This document shows positions 10,712 to 22,590 of a stretch of DNA of 64,000 nt, piece by piece. Within the stretch, counting starts at the first letter, position 1. Each line of letters opens with the position of its first letter. The position numbers and the translations under genes are program-made. Under the pieces are notes generated by a model, which was not told the DNA's origin, made no database searches, and saw only the letters and a list, made by a program, of their open reading frames with translations. The DNA is from Chamaecyparis obtusa (lineage: Eukaryota; Streptophyta; Pinopsida; Cupressales; Cupressaceae), in the NCBI GenBank assembly GCA_027943335.1, contig BSBK01003559.1, forward strand, positions 682,001-746,000. Direction: 5' to 3'.

Positions 10712-13251
10712 ATGAGCTCTCATAGTCATTATATCAGTGGAGATGAAATGGAAGTTCAGTCTGAGGGTTCAAGTCTCTCAGATTATGAACCCAAATTAGT
10801 TTTAATGCTAGTGGACTACCTATAGATTGCCCCTCTCAACTTTTGACACAGTTTGCTAGGGGTCCTTAAGATCCCAAGTCTCCTCTCAAATAATGTACAA
10901 CAAGAGTAACAGCCCCAAAGCCAACAAGTGGTGGCACAAGAAAATGGAAATCCAATCTTTGTGGTGTAGGATGATCTAGGACCATCACTAGAGTTAATGC
11001 ACACTTGCTCTTTTGGATAGGACATGGTGTGAGTGCAAGTAAATTTTTAATGGAAGCTAAAAATGTCAAGTACGTAATTGAGATAAATAATTTTTGGGGT
11101 AGTCTTGAGGATAGTGCGGTTCCAGTGCCTACTACTTTGTCAGCTAGGCAACAGGTTCAACCAATTCAGCAATTACAAAGGCAGCCACATACTTCTACTC
11201 ATGCCATGCATCAAAGATGCAGGAACGATGTCAGAGTCAGCTTTAGGACCTTCATTCACTCAGAGTTCAGCAGGGGAGAGTAGCGGCAAGGGGAAAAGCA
11301 AGGCAAGAAGTAACCCCATAGCTGATTTGTTCAATGTGCATTTGAAGGATCAAATAGATGATTCCATTGGCAAGTTCTTCTTTGCTAATGGCATACCATT
11401 GAATGTAGCTCAATCCCCTTATTATAAGGCGATGATGTCAATGGTGGCAAAGGGGAGACCATCATTTGTGCCACCAGGTGAGCACAAATTGAGGACCACT
11501 CTCTCAGATAACCACTATACGAAGATCAATATTTCGATGGAGTAGATGAAGGCATGTTGGATAGAGTCTGGATGCAGCATAGTTATTGATGGGCGAATGG
11601 ACATTAGCCATTGTCCACTCATCAACATCATGGTTACATGCACAGAGGGCTCATACTTTCTGAGGTATGTTGATTGTTCGGGGCATTGCAAAGGTGCTGA
11701 TTTTCAATTTCAGGTCCTTAGAGTGGCTATTGAGGAGGTTGGGCCACAAAATGTGGTCCAAGTAGTGACATATGTAGCACATGTGTGCAGAGCTGCACGG
11801 AAGCTTATTGACGCAACCTATAGACATATTTGGTGGACTTCTCGTTGTGTGCATGTCATGAACAATGCACTAAAGGACATGGGGAAGATTGACTGGATTA
11901 GAGGAGTGGTCAGCGACATGCACTCTTCAAGACCTTCGACATGCACACCTTAAGATTGACCTCCACCATCGACATGCACTTTTCAGGACCTTCATGAAGG
12001 ACTTCTTGAAACCAACTGAGACCAGATATGCATCCTACTACATTCTCTTGGAGAAAATGCTTGAGTTGCAAGAGGCACTGCAACTCATGGTTATGACAAA
12101 TGAGTGGAACCGATGGGTTGAGGCCAAGACAAAGTAGGGGAGGAGGGTGAAGGAGAGATAGTTAAGAGTGATCAATTTTGGAGTGAAGCAAAATACATAG
12201 ACTATCATTACTCTGGTTCTCTAGGTGATCAGATATGGTGATGGGCATGCACCTACCCTTGGAGAGGTGTATGAGTGCATCAATTCTATGCTTGACCAGA
12301 TGAGGGATATTGTGCGAGAGAATCTCACTTTAGCATTCTACAATAAGCACATTCAGCCAATCATTTAGCACAAATGGAACAAGTTGAACACTCCTTTGCA
12401 CATGGCTTCTTAAGCGGTGAATCCTAAGTGCTATATGACTAGGTAGGGTAGAGTTATACCACTTCAGGATGATGAGGTGAAGGTAGGGTTCTTCAGGTGC
12501 ATTGGTAAGATGTATGATAATGAAACTGCTGGCGAGATTTGTACTGAGTGAACAAAATTTGCCACTCTTACAGGTTATTCCGATGCGGCAAAGATGGATA
12601 TCAGAACTATGGCACAGAAGCATCTAATTTGTGGTGGAAATGTCATGGATCACAAAGGTTAAAGATTACCACACTAGCCATTCATTTGCTATCTCAAGTT
12701 TCTAGTTCTTCAGCTTCAGAGAGGAACTAGTCTACTATAGACTCATCCACTCTCTTAAGAGGTTTCCTCTAGGAGAGCAGAGAAGCTAGTGGTTGTACAC
12801 AGTGCCTTGAGTATCATGGATAGTAAGACATGCATGTACAAGGAGAGCCCAACAACATGATGGGATGTAGAGCTAGAGGATTACAAAGGTCAAAGATTAC
12901 AACACTAGCCATTCGTCTACTATCTCAAGTTTCTAGTTCTTCAGTTGCAGAGAGGAACTAGTTTACTTAAAGCTTCATCCACTCTCTTAGGAGGAATGAC
13001 TTTCCTCTAGGAGAGCAGAGAAGCTAATGGTTGTACACAGTACCTTGTGTATCATGGACCGTAAGACACGCATGTACAAGGAGAGTCCAACAGCACAATG
13101 GGATGTAGAGCTAGAGGAGCCATCACAGATTGATGAGGATGAGACTGCAGTAGCTAGAGATGTAGGGTTAATTGGTGTTCCTTTCGCGGAACTTGACTGT
13201 GAGGAGTCCAATAGTTCCAATGAAGAGGAGTTTGCCTTGGGGGATGATTAG
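10712..13251 (+). pseudogene. hAT family transposase, DUF659 plus C-terminal dimerisation region, broken
   Basis: The best-preserved part (about 11310-11900) has the DUF659 order seen in plant hAT proteins: a FFFANGIPLNVAQSPYYKAM-like segment, KGRPSFVPPGEHKLRTTL, then WIESGCSIVIDGRMD, PLINIMVT, YVDCSGHCKGADF, EEVGPQNVVQVVTY and HIWWTSRCVHVMNNALKD. Here DGRMD stands where active families have DGWTD. The dimerisation motif LAIHLLSQVSSSSASERN is at about 12670-12730, and an acidic tail (WDVELEEP to EEEFALGDD) ends at 13251. Stops and frameshifts occur at 11543, near 11890, 12135 and elsewhere. The frame from 10712 to about 11000 is interrupted, and no BED zinc finger is legible. Confidence 0.8.
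12652..13118 (+). repeat. About 231-bp tandem duplication inside the hAT transposase
   Basis: Copy 1 (12652-12882) and copy 2 (12883-13118) both run from ACAAAGGT(T/C)AAAGATTAC through CTATCTCAAGTTTCTAG, GAGAGGAACTAGT, CTCTAGGAGAGCAGAGAAGC, GGTTGTACACAGT and GTACAAGGAGAG to GATGTAGAGCTAGAGGA. It duplicates the dimerisation motif, so the pseudogene carries it twice. The second copy joins to the acidic C-terminal tail. Confidence 0.9.
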
Positions 13252-13645
13252 AGACCTCCCTTCACTACATTTTGACATGATTTTGTATTTGTTTTGATAT
13301 CATGCTACTCATTGTAATTGTCTTTATGATATTTTTGATATAATATAAATCAGAATCTTTTATTTGCCGATAATTGAAATTTTTAATAGTAATTGGTAAC
13401 TCAATATTCAATGTTCAAAATGAAAACTTCAATGTTCAATGTTAAGTATACTATATTCTGTATTAAGTATGTTTCAACTTTGCTATGTTCAATTATTTGG
13501 TATTATTAGTTCTTATATTGTTATACACCACTTCATAACTAGCATTTCAAGTACTATATGTATATTATTTCACAACACCCTCCGTCGTCGTCCCCCTACC
13601 GTCCCCAAATTGAAGCCATTTTTCCCCCTATCCCAACACCCCTCG

Positions 13646-15239
13646 ATACCTAAGTATGCTGAATTCATTTATTTATTCTAGCTTATGATTCTTTCTTAGA
13701 TTTTATGTAATAACTAGAATTCACCAATACATTTCTTAACTAAATACCACCACAATGGTCATTGTTCCTAGAGCTTTAAAATAAAAACCTTGAATTTGGC
13801 CAGCTGCAATATCCATCATTATATCATCTCCTTATAGTACATCATTGTATTATTCACCATTAACACTCAACAATTTTATAACGAAGTACACCTAGTCCAT
13901 TAGATGTCATCAACATTTATGGTATCTTGGTATGAGCATTACCGATGAATAGGAACAATATAAATTTTCCTTACGCTATACCCTCTACACTAATGATTTG
14001 ATAATAGGTGATATTCAACATGGCAACAAGCGAGAAGACTTCTGATGGTATGATCAAGAGTCAAATGAATAATCATCAACTACTTAACTAGCTCAGAATG
14101 CACTCATACTATGGAAGCTAAAAATTACACTCAAATAATCTTCATGTGTATTAAATTTGCAAAAAATATAGACAGACAGCTCAAAGCACAGCCATTAAGA
14201 GGGTAATAATTCACAAAATGATCTGACAAAATTAAAGTTGATAAGGAAAAAGAAGAGAAAACTAGCAATGAATGAAAAAGAGGTTTAAAAGATCCCTTCA
14301 CTGATCTTCATTAACCTAACCTAGCACAATAATCCTACTAATGCAAGACCGAGATTCTTCTTTGTAAGGAAGATGGCAATTTTCTCCATTGCAACTTGTT
14401 ATTTCAGGGATACAAGACCACTAATGATACTACGTGGGAAGGTGTAGTTTTAGGAATGGTGTCCATGGCTTCCAATAGGGTACAAAATCTTTAAGTAGGG
14501 AGTTTGCTTATGGTTCAATGTTTTATACAAGGTTGCATGTCCCATTTGATTCAAGGACCTCTCATTGATGCACATATGCAACTTAAATAATGGATTATTT
14601 TGCGAATTGTAGCATTGGTCAAGACCCAATTACAGCCTTGTATGGTGGTCACCCATCCTCTAGGCATGAGATTGAAAAAATTTGGAGTTTCAAACCACCT
14701 TAATTTTTATCATAATGGAGTTGTTGTGTCCTTTATTCAAATGTTGAGAAGCTGTATCCTAGATGCAATTAGAAACTTGAAGGTTTTGATTAAAATCCTT
14801 CGACCTGTCTCTTTTAATTACCATCTAAGCTAGCAAATAGAAGAGGGATTATTTCAAGACATTAGGGTTTGTAGAAGATATATAAAGTGAACAAGGAATA
14901 GGAATTGTAAGGTCTTCAAGGTTAAAGGCCAAAACTATTGTAATGGATTTACGCAATGGTGTAATGGAATCTATCTAAGAGATAAAAATTGTAGTTCCAC
15001 GGAGTTTCCTAATGGGGGGAAGAGGGACAAGGGACGTAGGACAACTTTTGAGAATGACGAGACCTAGGGGCTAAGATTAACGACAAGGAGTCGATAGAGC
15101 GGCAATAGCAAAGCAGCACAAATACATAAGTATATGAAAAAAGTTATAAAAAGATGTGTAGGGAATAAGTATAAGAATTGTGAATGAAACTTTGGTATAC
15201 CATGTAAAGTTTAAACAAATAAACATTAGAAACATGACA
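13646..15239. other. Unassigned sequence
   Basis: AT-rich sequence with only short chance frames. No RNA gene, repeat pair or transposon domain was recognised. Confidence 0.5.
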
Positions 15240-16895
15240 ATATTGGACTAAACCTATACTCCCACAAGTATAGGGGATGGGGATGCAGATGGGGATGGTG
15301 GGGCATGTTTTTAGTATGGGGGTACTTTTGGTCCATTTTTTAGGGGATGACAAGAGCGACTATTAAAAATTAGATAAAATTTTAAAAATATAAAGAAATT
15401 TCAAATGTTCATATGACAATATTGATGAGGCTTTCATCATAGACATTGTAGAAGCTTACTACAAAACATTGGCCTTGAATTGAGATTTCACATGAGAATT
15501 GACAAACAAATAAACAAAATTCAAATTCCTTCATTATCAACGTCCATACATATTAAAAAAAATTATAACAAAATAACCAAAGGCTCCAAGTTTCAACAAT
15601 AAAATGACAAAAATGTAGAAAATATATTTTGCCCCTAATCAGTAGATGCAACTGGCAAGTCAGTATCAAAATTGAAGCTTGAGCTTTAGTTTGCTAGTTT
15701 TAGGGGCTATCTCAAGCAACGAAACCACAAGTCTTCGACTCCCTAAATTTTGGGGACAAGGGTGGCGGAACCAAGGCAAGCTGGGGATGCACTGTTGAGG
15801 AGCACTGCATTGAACATTAACAATGGTAGGTAGAGTTCTGGATCTTTGGGAGCAAATCAAGAATAAGTATAAAATTGCAAATGAAACTTTGACATACTAA
15901 GTGAAGTTAAACTATAAAACCTTAAAAACATGGCAATGATTGCACGAAAAATAACAATGGTGAGTAGAGTTTTATGGTCAAGGTGCAATAGCCCTTATGG
16001 GGCAAGGGGGTCTTCGAGAAAAGCTCCCAACAAGGTCAAGGGGTGGCATCCCTTACGAGGGTTTAGGGGTAGAACACCCAACGGGATCGAGTGGCAATGC
16101 ACAAGAGACGCTTGATCGTCCTCGCGATATTCAAGGGACTCCTAGAAGTCCCCAAATTGTCTCAGCTTCCTGATGGAAGCGACGAAGATGAGGCCTTTGA
16201 GAATCGATTTGCTGCTACTACCTAACCTTGATTTTGATTCAGCCAAATTTTATATAAGCCTTGAAGGCTTGTAATGTCTAAGGAAGCTCTTAAAATCTTT
16301 ACCTCTTGTTCGATGCCAAGGTCAACAAGAATGTTGAAATCTTCAATATTAGGAAGATTTTCCCACATTTTTCTAGCTTTATAAATTGAGCTAGCAATCA
16401 AATGGTAATGGTTTCTTGACATTTTCTTTGAATGTGAATTAGTAACTTTTTGTACAAATTCCAAAAAAATTTGATTCCGGGATAGAGGTCTCACTAACAA
16501 GTTTTGTTTTACCAATAAAAAATAGATGAAGTAATTAACATACCTTACCTAACTTAGCAATCTTACCAAATAGAACAAACATATTGGCACACAAAAATTT
16601 GGATGCTTGTGAAAATTATATAAATCCTAAATATATATTTTTCCTTACTTTTGTGTTTTTCTTTTAAAACTAAAAAACATATTGTTGTTTGGCCATAGGG
16701 GACAATTAGCCAGGACAGCTAGTTGTCTGCTAGCTTTTCCTATGTTTCCTTTGACGTCCCCAAGTGTTTCCTATTTTTGCAAACTTTTTAGGATGACAAG
16801 GGGACGTGTTTGACCCATCTCTATGTCCCTAGGACATTTCTGAGTAGGGACGGCCCCAATTTAGCCAAGGATGCATCCCCAAGTTACACAAGGGT
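15240..16895 (-). mobile_element. Probable second hAT remnant, inverted
   Basis: Both ends are rich in GGGGA(C/T) and GTCCCC words (15250-15340 and 16695-16890), like the ends of the hAT element at 9957-13645. Read on the minus strand from 16893, the end is GTGTAACTTGGGGATGCATCC, close to GTGTAATAGGGAGATGCGTCC at the left end of the plus-strand element. The interior has one 97-residue minus-strand frame (16222-16515) that I cannot assign. No transposase motif is legible, so this may be a non-autonomous or deleted member. Confidence 0.4.
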
Positions 16896-18719
16896 CAACT
16901 TGAGGCTTTGAGTGACTTTACCATACTAATATTAAAAATCACCATAAGGCTTTGAGTGACATTACCATCATTATACTTTGTGGAAACAATATTCACAATC
17001 TATAGTGCTTATGGAAGTTGTTTGTGGCATTTGATTCCCTTCCCTATACATGACATACACACTACGTAAGCATGTCAGAGAGCAAGCAAGTGGTGTTCAA
17101 GTTGACGAGGTAGCTAGTTGAGTGGCGATGTAAACTCTAGTGTGAATCGCTAGGCTGTTTCTTCGAAACTCGAAGGAATGACAACTATTGCTATCAATAG
17201 TATATTTTTTTCATCAAGGTATTGGTCTCTTTCTAAGATCCACCCTTTTTAATGTGGCTCTTAGCAAAGGGTTTTATATGTATCCCCCAATTAATTAGTC
17301 TACAAAATTCTAAAAGCTAGTTGAGCAAAAACATGTTTCTAAATTGATTACAACACGATAAATTTATTAGATCAACTCTTTGGAAATATATTTCTACCTT
17401 CTACTATCAATCTAAAATTAAACAATTTTTAGACCTGCATTGACTTCTAGCTCCCTTAGTCTCGCCGTTGTAAATCACACACTTTGTCAACTTTGTTATT
17501 TTCAATCCCAATTTCCTAATTCAGATTGAATATTCAATATATTTCATGGTTCTTGTCAATTGCTACAAAGAAAAATAACTATTGGTGACGGTATAGTAGT
17601 TCACCTTCCAATCATTACAAGATTTGTAATGTTATGTTGAAACCCGAGCTACACAACTACAAATGGATCATATGAGTTTCTTGTCAATTTGATATCCTAA
17701 CGTGTGTCCACCAATCAACATGTGACACAAGTAAATTTTCCCTCATGTAGGCATCATGCACAATCCAACAAGGCCACAAATCAACTCCAACAAGTTGTCA
17801 CATGCCAGAAAACATAAATCACATATATTCATATGGCACCATTGTGTTCCTCTCAAAAACCTACGTAATTTTTACAAAATGATACAATTTTGAGTTCATA
17901 TGAGAAAGATTTAGTCTCTAGATTAAAGACCACAAAATTGGCTTCAACATAATGTTGCAATCAAAAGACCAAATGCCAAGACAAAAATCATATAATTGTT
18001 ACATTTATCTTTAAAAATAATTCAATTTTTTTCTTAAACATTTTTGTGAACATTAATAAATCACTATGACAGACGATGATGGTAAACAATGGTCCAAGTT
18101 CAAAAATATAGGCTTCCGTTAAACATGAATGTATGCTTTGTCATAGAGCACATTGAGTAAATCAAAACAATTGTCTTTCTTGGATAAGTTGTTAGGACCC
18201 TCATGTCGTAACATTTATTAATCTAAACATTGATATAATCATAGTTTAGTTATGTACCAATATTACCTAGTGTGTCAATGGTTGATAAGGCTACCAATTT
18301 GGGAGTAAGAATGACTTCTTCCTTTAGAAAGTGGATGAAGCAGAAAATGTAAAAATGTGTTTTGGGGAGCACAAAAGGCTTTGGATGGGTGTGTAGTGGT
18401 TCAACAACATTTTTGGGTCCATGATGGACTTCATTTGACATTAGCCTATGGACTTTGTCAACCACTACCTAAAACACTTTGACATCGACCACCTCTAATT
18501 TTGTGGATTCAAAACAAGGACATTGTTGGGTAGATCAGATCGTACATTTTAAGGGGGGAATCTGATTAGGCTTTTCTTCAGCAAGTATACTCACAGTTTG
18601 AGCATGATGATTGATTTAAGGGGATACAAATCTCATTTTAATTTTATTTTCTACACTATAACATGCAGCTTTATTTGCAGAATTGTAGAGATTATGCTAG
18701 CATTTTGGACACTAATAAT
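16896..18719. other. Unassigned sequence
   Basis: No domain or RNA gene was recognised. A purine run AAGGGGGGAAT at about 18550 resembles a polypurine tract and lies just upstream of the LTR-like segment at 18720, so the real left edge of that element may be near 18563. Confidence 0.4.
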
Positions 18720-20180
18720 ATATGTGTTGGGCTAGGGTGCTCTAGATAATTTATCAAAATTCATTACATTGTATGGATTTATCCCACGTTGGTTCTACCT
18801 CATAAGTCACTTTTTGTGCACCCATTATACTGAAGTTGTAATAAATAGAACATCTAGGAATTCATATTTGTATTGGAGCAAAACTCTCAAGGATGTTGCC
18901 AACAATACTTCTTTTGAGTATGTTTGTACCTATATGTTCATGTTTTCATGTTTTTTTTCTATTTCAGAATAATATGTAGGTAAGTTCATCTCAAGCGGTA
19001 TCACAACTCTTCTCAGAACTACATTTGGAAGCAGTAGCAACAGTTTAGTGGCTTACTACAACTACCCATCACATGCTCTCACCTGCCCTTACAAGATCTT
19101 AGTGATCAAAATGCAGTAAAAGTAGTGAGCAATAACCATTTTTGGCCAAAAATTGTTCACCATTTGTTCATGTTGGACAAATTGGATAGAATTCACAATT
19201 AGACTTAATGTCAAATACAATACTATGAGCCAACAATTCCAATAAAATAGACAGCCTTATATGGGATAGTGTTCTCACAGTGGACAGACTATTCTCAAAA
19301 CCAGGGAAGTCTTGCCATGACTCAACATACACCAAAACAAGGCTTCCAAAAATCCAATGGTTATGACCTTGCAAGTTGGTTATAAAGAATGGATAAAATT
19401 TATGTCCATATAAGCTAACATTTGTCAAGCTTGCAAACAAATAGAAGCCATCACCAAAATTTTATGGACCTTTCTAGATGCTACAAAAATTCACCATAGG
19501 GGTCAACAAGTTGGATCTCCTCTAGCTTACAAAATACATTATTCTTCTCATGTCTCTTATGTCCCTAGACAACACATTCACATTCAATCAACACTTCCTA
19601 AATTGAAGCATGAAGGCTCCATCACCTTCGACCCAAAATCTATTCTAAGCTAATTGCACCAACTTCTTAACTACATTACATATGTTCTAATCCAATCACA
19701 AGATTTGTAGCTAGAAGACACCACTTGAGTTTCAACGGTAGCTTTAGCTTCCAAAATTAAAGCCTTGCAGACAAACATTTTTGAAAGCAGGGGATTATAT
19801 CCTAAGCTTTTATTATTATGAGCATTGTAATAATCAGAGTTTAATTATTTATTCAATGGTATTACATTGTGTTTATTTATCAAAAATGCATCACATGGAG
19901 TTCTACTAATGTAATGATTTCATGTAAGTGTGGATTTATCCACATTGGTTGTATCTTATTAGCCGTTTATCATAAGGCCTTAATATTGAAGTTGTAAAAA
20001 AGGGGAGATTGACTAGGTTAACATTTACATTGGAGCATATTTTAAGGAGGTTGCCCTCTTGAAGAGGCCAATGATACTTGTTTTTCATATATGAATATAA
20101 GAATATTTGCTTATGTTCTTCCAAGCATTATGTTCATTTTTGCATGTTTTGTTTCTATTTTGAGAATATCTACAGGTATG
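18720..20180 (+). mobile_element. Possible small LTR/TRIM-type element, two diverged direct repeats
   Basis: Segments 18760-18990 and 19910-20170 share, in order, GGATTTATCC(C)AC(G/A)TTGGTT, TGAAGTTGTAA, CATTTGTATTGGAGCA-like sequence, AGGATGTTGCC / AGGAGGTTGCC, ATACTT(C/G)TTTT, ATGTTCAT-TTT(T)GCATGTTTT and TTTCTATTT. The first is followed by GGTATCACAACTC (about 18995), a weak match to a tRNA-Met primer site, and the second is preceded by GAAAGCAGGGGATT, purine-rich like a polypurine tract. The 0.8 kb interior has no coding domain, which would fit a non-autonomous TRIM. Both edges are uncertain. Confidence 0.4.
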
Positions 20181-20699
20181 TTCATAACAAAAGCTCTTGG
20201 TTTACTACATTGAATGTATTTTAGAGCAAGTTATACCACATAAATATAATTAAATCTATTACTACACATCTAATGACTTACGGGTTTGAATGAAAACAAC
20301 TATTAATAGAGCTGAACTGAATGAATGTGCCCTTATCAAAAGACTTCCACATATAGCTTAGGGAAGCGGCCATCAATACAAGAACTCACATGTCAATAAC
20401 TACTATATTGGACGAAAAAATTAAAATAATCCCAAATATTGAAAGAAAAATAATAAAAAATCTCAAAAAAGACTTTATATCCAAGTCAAAAGGGAAAAGA
20501 AGTGACCTCTACATTTGACTAGGGTTCTCCGACACTAAGTTGAGAACAAGATTAGAAAATAATCTTAATCATTATCATGATAAGATAAATTCCAACAACA
20601 GTATCTTATCAAATTTCGAAAAATAGCATTCAAAATGGTGTCATACCTTGAAGACTATATGTTAGTCTTCGGCAAGTCTTCCAAACTTGTAAGAAGAGG
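20181..20699. other. Unassigned sequence
   Basis: AT-rich stretch between the LTR-like repeat and the LINE remnant. Nothing recognisable was seen. Confidence 0.5.
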
Positions 20700-22590
20700 A
20701 TAGGATGAAGCCATTGCGGATAGTTTCGACAACTAGGGTTTCCCCTGGTTTGCCATCCCTTGCGGCAAGTAGTGCTCTGAACTGCCAAAAATTCTATGGC
20801 AGCCAGATTGGAAGGTGTAGCAACGGTTTCAAAACTATTGGAAGGTTGGTCACGCATGCTGAAAATTGCCCACGGGAGGCTATTTATGGTGGCGGAGTTT
20901 CTTCTCAGGGTGGCGCTACGATATGTGGTGCTAAGTTCCAAGGTTGCGAGATCAAACATGGCATTTTAAATCCCCCACAATGGTTGTCCCCTTTCATGCT
21001 CGTAACAATGATGTCCATGGCTCAAATGGTGACAGATCATAGGAGTGTGAGGATGGTTGTATCGGGGCAGGAAGCAGAGAAGATAGCTTTAAAAATAGGG
21101 TGAAGCAAGCGGATTTCAAGAATTTTGAGATGGGTTTTTGCTCCTCATCAATGATAGCTCAGTTTGGTTCCCTTGAGCACTCCAGAAGCATGAAGTCAAC
21201 TCCCATTGAGTTTGGGATGGGGTCCAAAGATAGTGGTGGGCTCATATGTCAATCAACTAGAGAAGAGAAGAAGAATGTTGGTTCAATTCAAGGGTCGTAC
21301 AAGGAAGCAGTTAAAAAGGTGAAGAATGGGATGCAAAGAACACAATATGTTTTCAGTTTCTTGCAGAAAACGTTTCAATTTGTTTGGATGCAGAAGTAGA
21401 GGAGGAAGTAGCAGAAAAAGAAAAACATTTCAAGGATACGAGATTGATTGGACGATTTAAGGGGTTCTAGCCTTCCCTTGGAAAGCTACACGGTTGGATA
21501 TCAAAGACGTGGGGGCCTATTTGGGAAGGCAATGTTCAAATTTACCCGGTGCTCGAGGCTTCTTTGTTTTGACCTTTGATAATGTGTTGGACAGGAAGAA
21601 AATTTTCTGTGAATCCATTTGGAGCTGGGAGAACAAATACACTTTGTTGTTGAAACCGTGGTATCCAGCCTTGAACCTAGCCATTGAATCCTTCAATAAG
21701 ATTCCCATGTGGGTAAGACTTCCAAATCTTCCATCCAGCCATTGAATCTTTCAATAAGATTCCCCTGTGGGTAAGACTTCCAAATCTTCCATTACAGTTT
21801 TGGTTTGATTCGCATCCTAAAGCTATTGGGAACTCCTGGGGAAATTTCACAAGCATGGATGTGGAATCTCAAAACTTTTTCATTCAACTTATGCTTGCAT
21901 TTTGGTTGAAGTGGATGTTACAAAGGCTCTCCCAGCGGAAGTGTCCCTTCAACTGGGCAATGGTCAGTGGACTCAACCAATAGACTATGAAGGCATCCCT
22001 TGTAGATGCGGATGATGTTTCCAAACGAGGCAAGTGGCGGAAAACTACCCAAAGAAGAGAGTGATTAAACAGGTCACTTGGTGGAAGGAAACATCCCTTA
22101 ATTTCTAGTCGGTGGAGGAGGAGGGTTGTGAATCTGAGAGGGCTACTAATAATAATGATGTGGCTACTAGTAAGGCGATAAGTTCAGATAATGCAAGAAA
22201 ACTAGACACTGGGAAGGAAAGTGGAGTTGATATTTGTCGGTGAACATTTGTAGGTACGTCTCCAAGGTTACAAATGAAGGTAAATCTTGTGGAAGTCCTA
22301 ATGGACGACATTTGGACAAAAAGAAGTAAGTGAGGTTGAGTCTAATGCATGGATTGCGGGCTTGCAATTGGGCTCCAATTCTAATGTAAGAGGACAAGAG
22401 ATTTTTGGGAAGGTATGTGCCACTATTGAGGGTAGTTTGGGTTTTCAAGAAAGGGAAGAAGAGTCTTCCACTGTTGAGCCCTTGGAGTCATACAAGGAGT
22501 TTAGTAGGCTAGAAGTATGGCAAGTAGTGAAAGGGAAAAGAGACAAGAAGTCAAAGAAGGGGGGTAAGGGGGTGGCCTTGATATGATATT
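20700..22590 (+). pseudogene. LINE (L1-type) ORF1 remnant
   Basis: The clear part is 21494-21745, a DUF4283-type segment of plant L1 ORF1 proteins: GARGFFVLTFDN, then FCESIWSWENK, LLLKPWYPALNLA and IPMWVRLPNLPSS. Upstream (20705-21400) are frames of the hydrophilic N-terminal part. Downstream, about 21960-22060 reads GNGQWTQPIDYEGIPCRCG and resembles the start of the zinc-knuckle region, but the knuckle is broken. The frame has frameshifts and stops near 21103, 21399 and 21745. No ORF2 (endonuclease/reverse transcriptase) follows, so the copy is truncated. ORF1 proteins bind LINE RNA; this one is dead. Confidence 0.65.
21679..21792 (+). repeat. 58-bp tandem duplication inside the LINE ORF1
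   Basis: AGCCATTGAATC(C/T)TTCAATAAG and the following GGGTAAGACTTCC and AATCTTCCAT(C/T) occur twice, at 21679-21736 and 21737-21792. A 58-bp unit shifts the frame, which helps explain why the frame fails here. Confidence 0.9.

Larger units (their letters stand above)
9957..13645 (+). mobile_element. Degenerate hAT DNA transposon (DUF659 type)
   Basis: The ends are GC-rich and full of GGGACG/CGTCCC words, unlike the AT-rich surroundings (about 9966-10180 and 13575-13640). Between them is a decayed hAT transposase on the plus strand. The left end begins near CAGTGTAATAGGG. On the opposite strand the right end reads GTGTTGGGATAGGGGG, similar but not a clean inverted repeat, and no 8-bp target duplication was found, so the edges are approximate. 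The GC-rich subterminal words are the kind of repeated sites that hAT transposases bind. The element is dead because its reading frame is broken many times. Confidence 0.65.
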
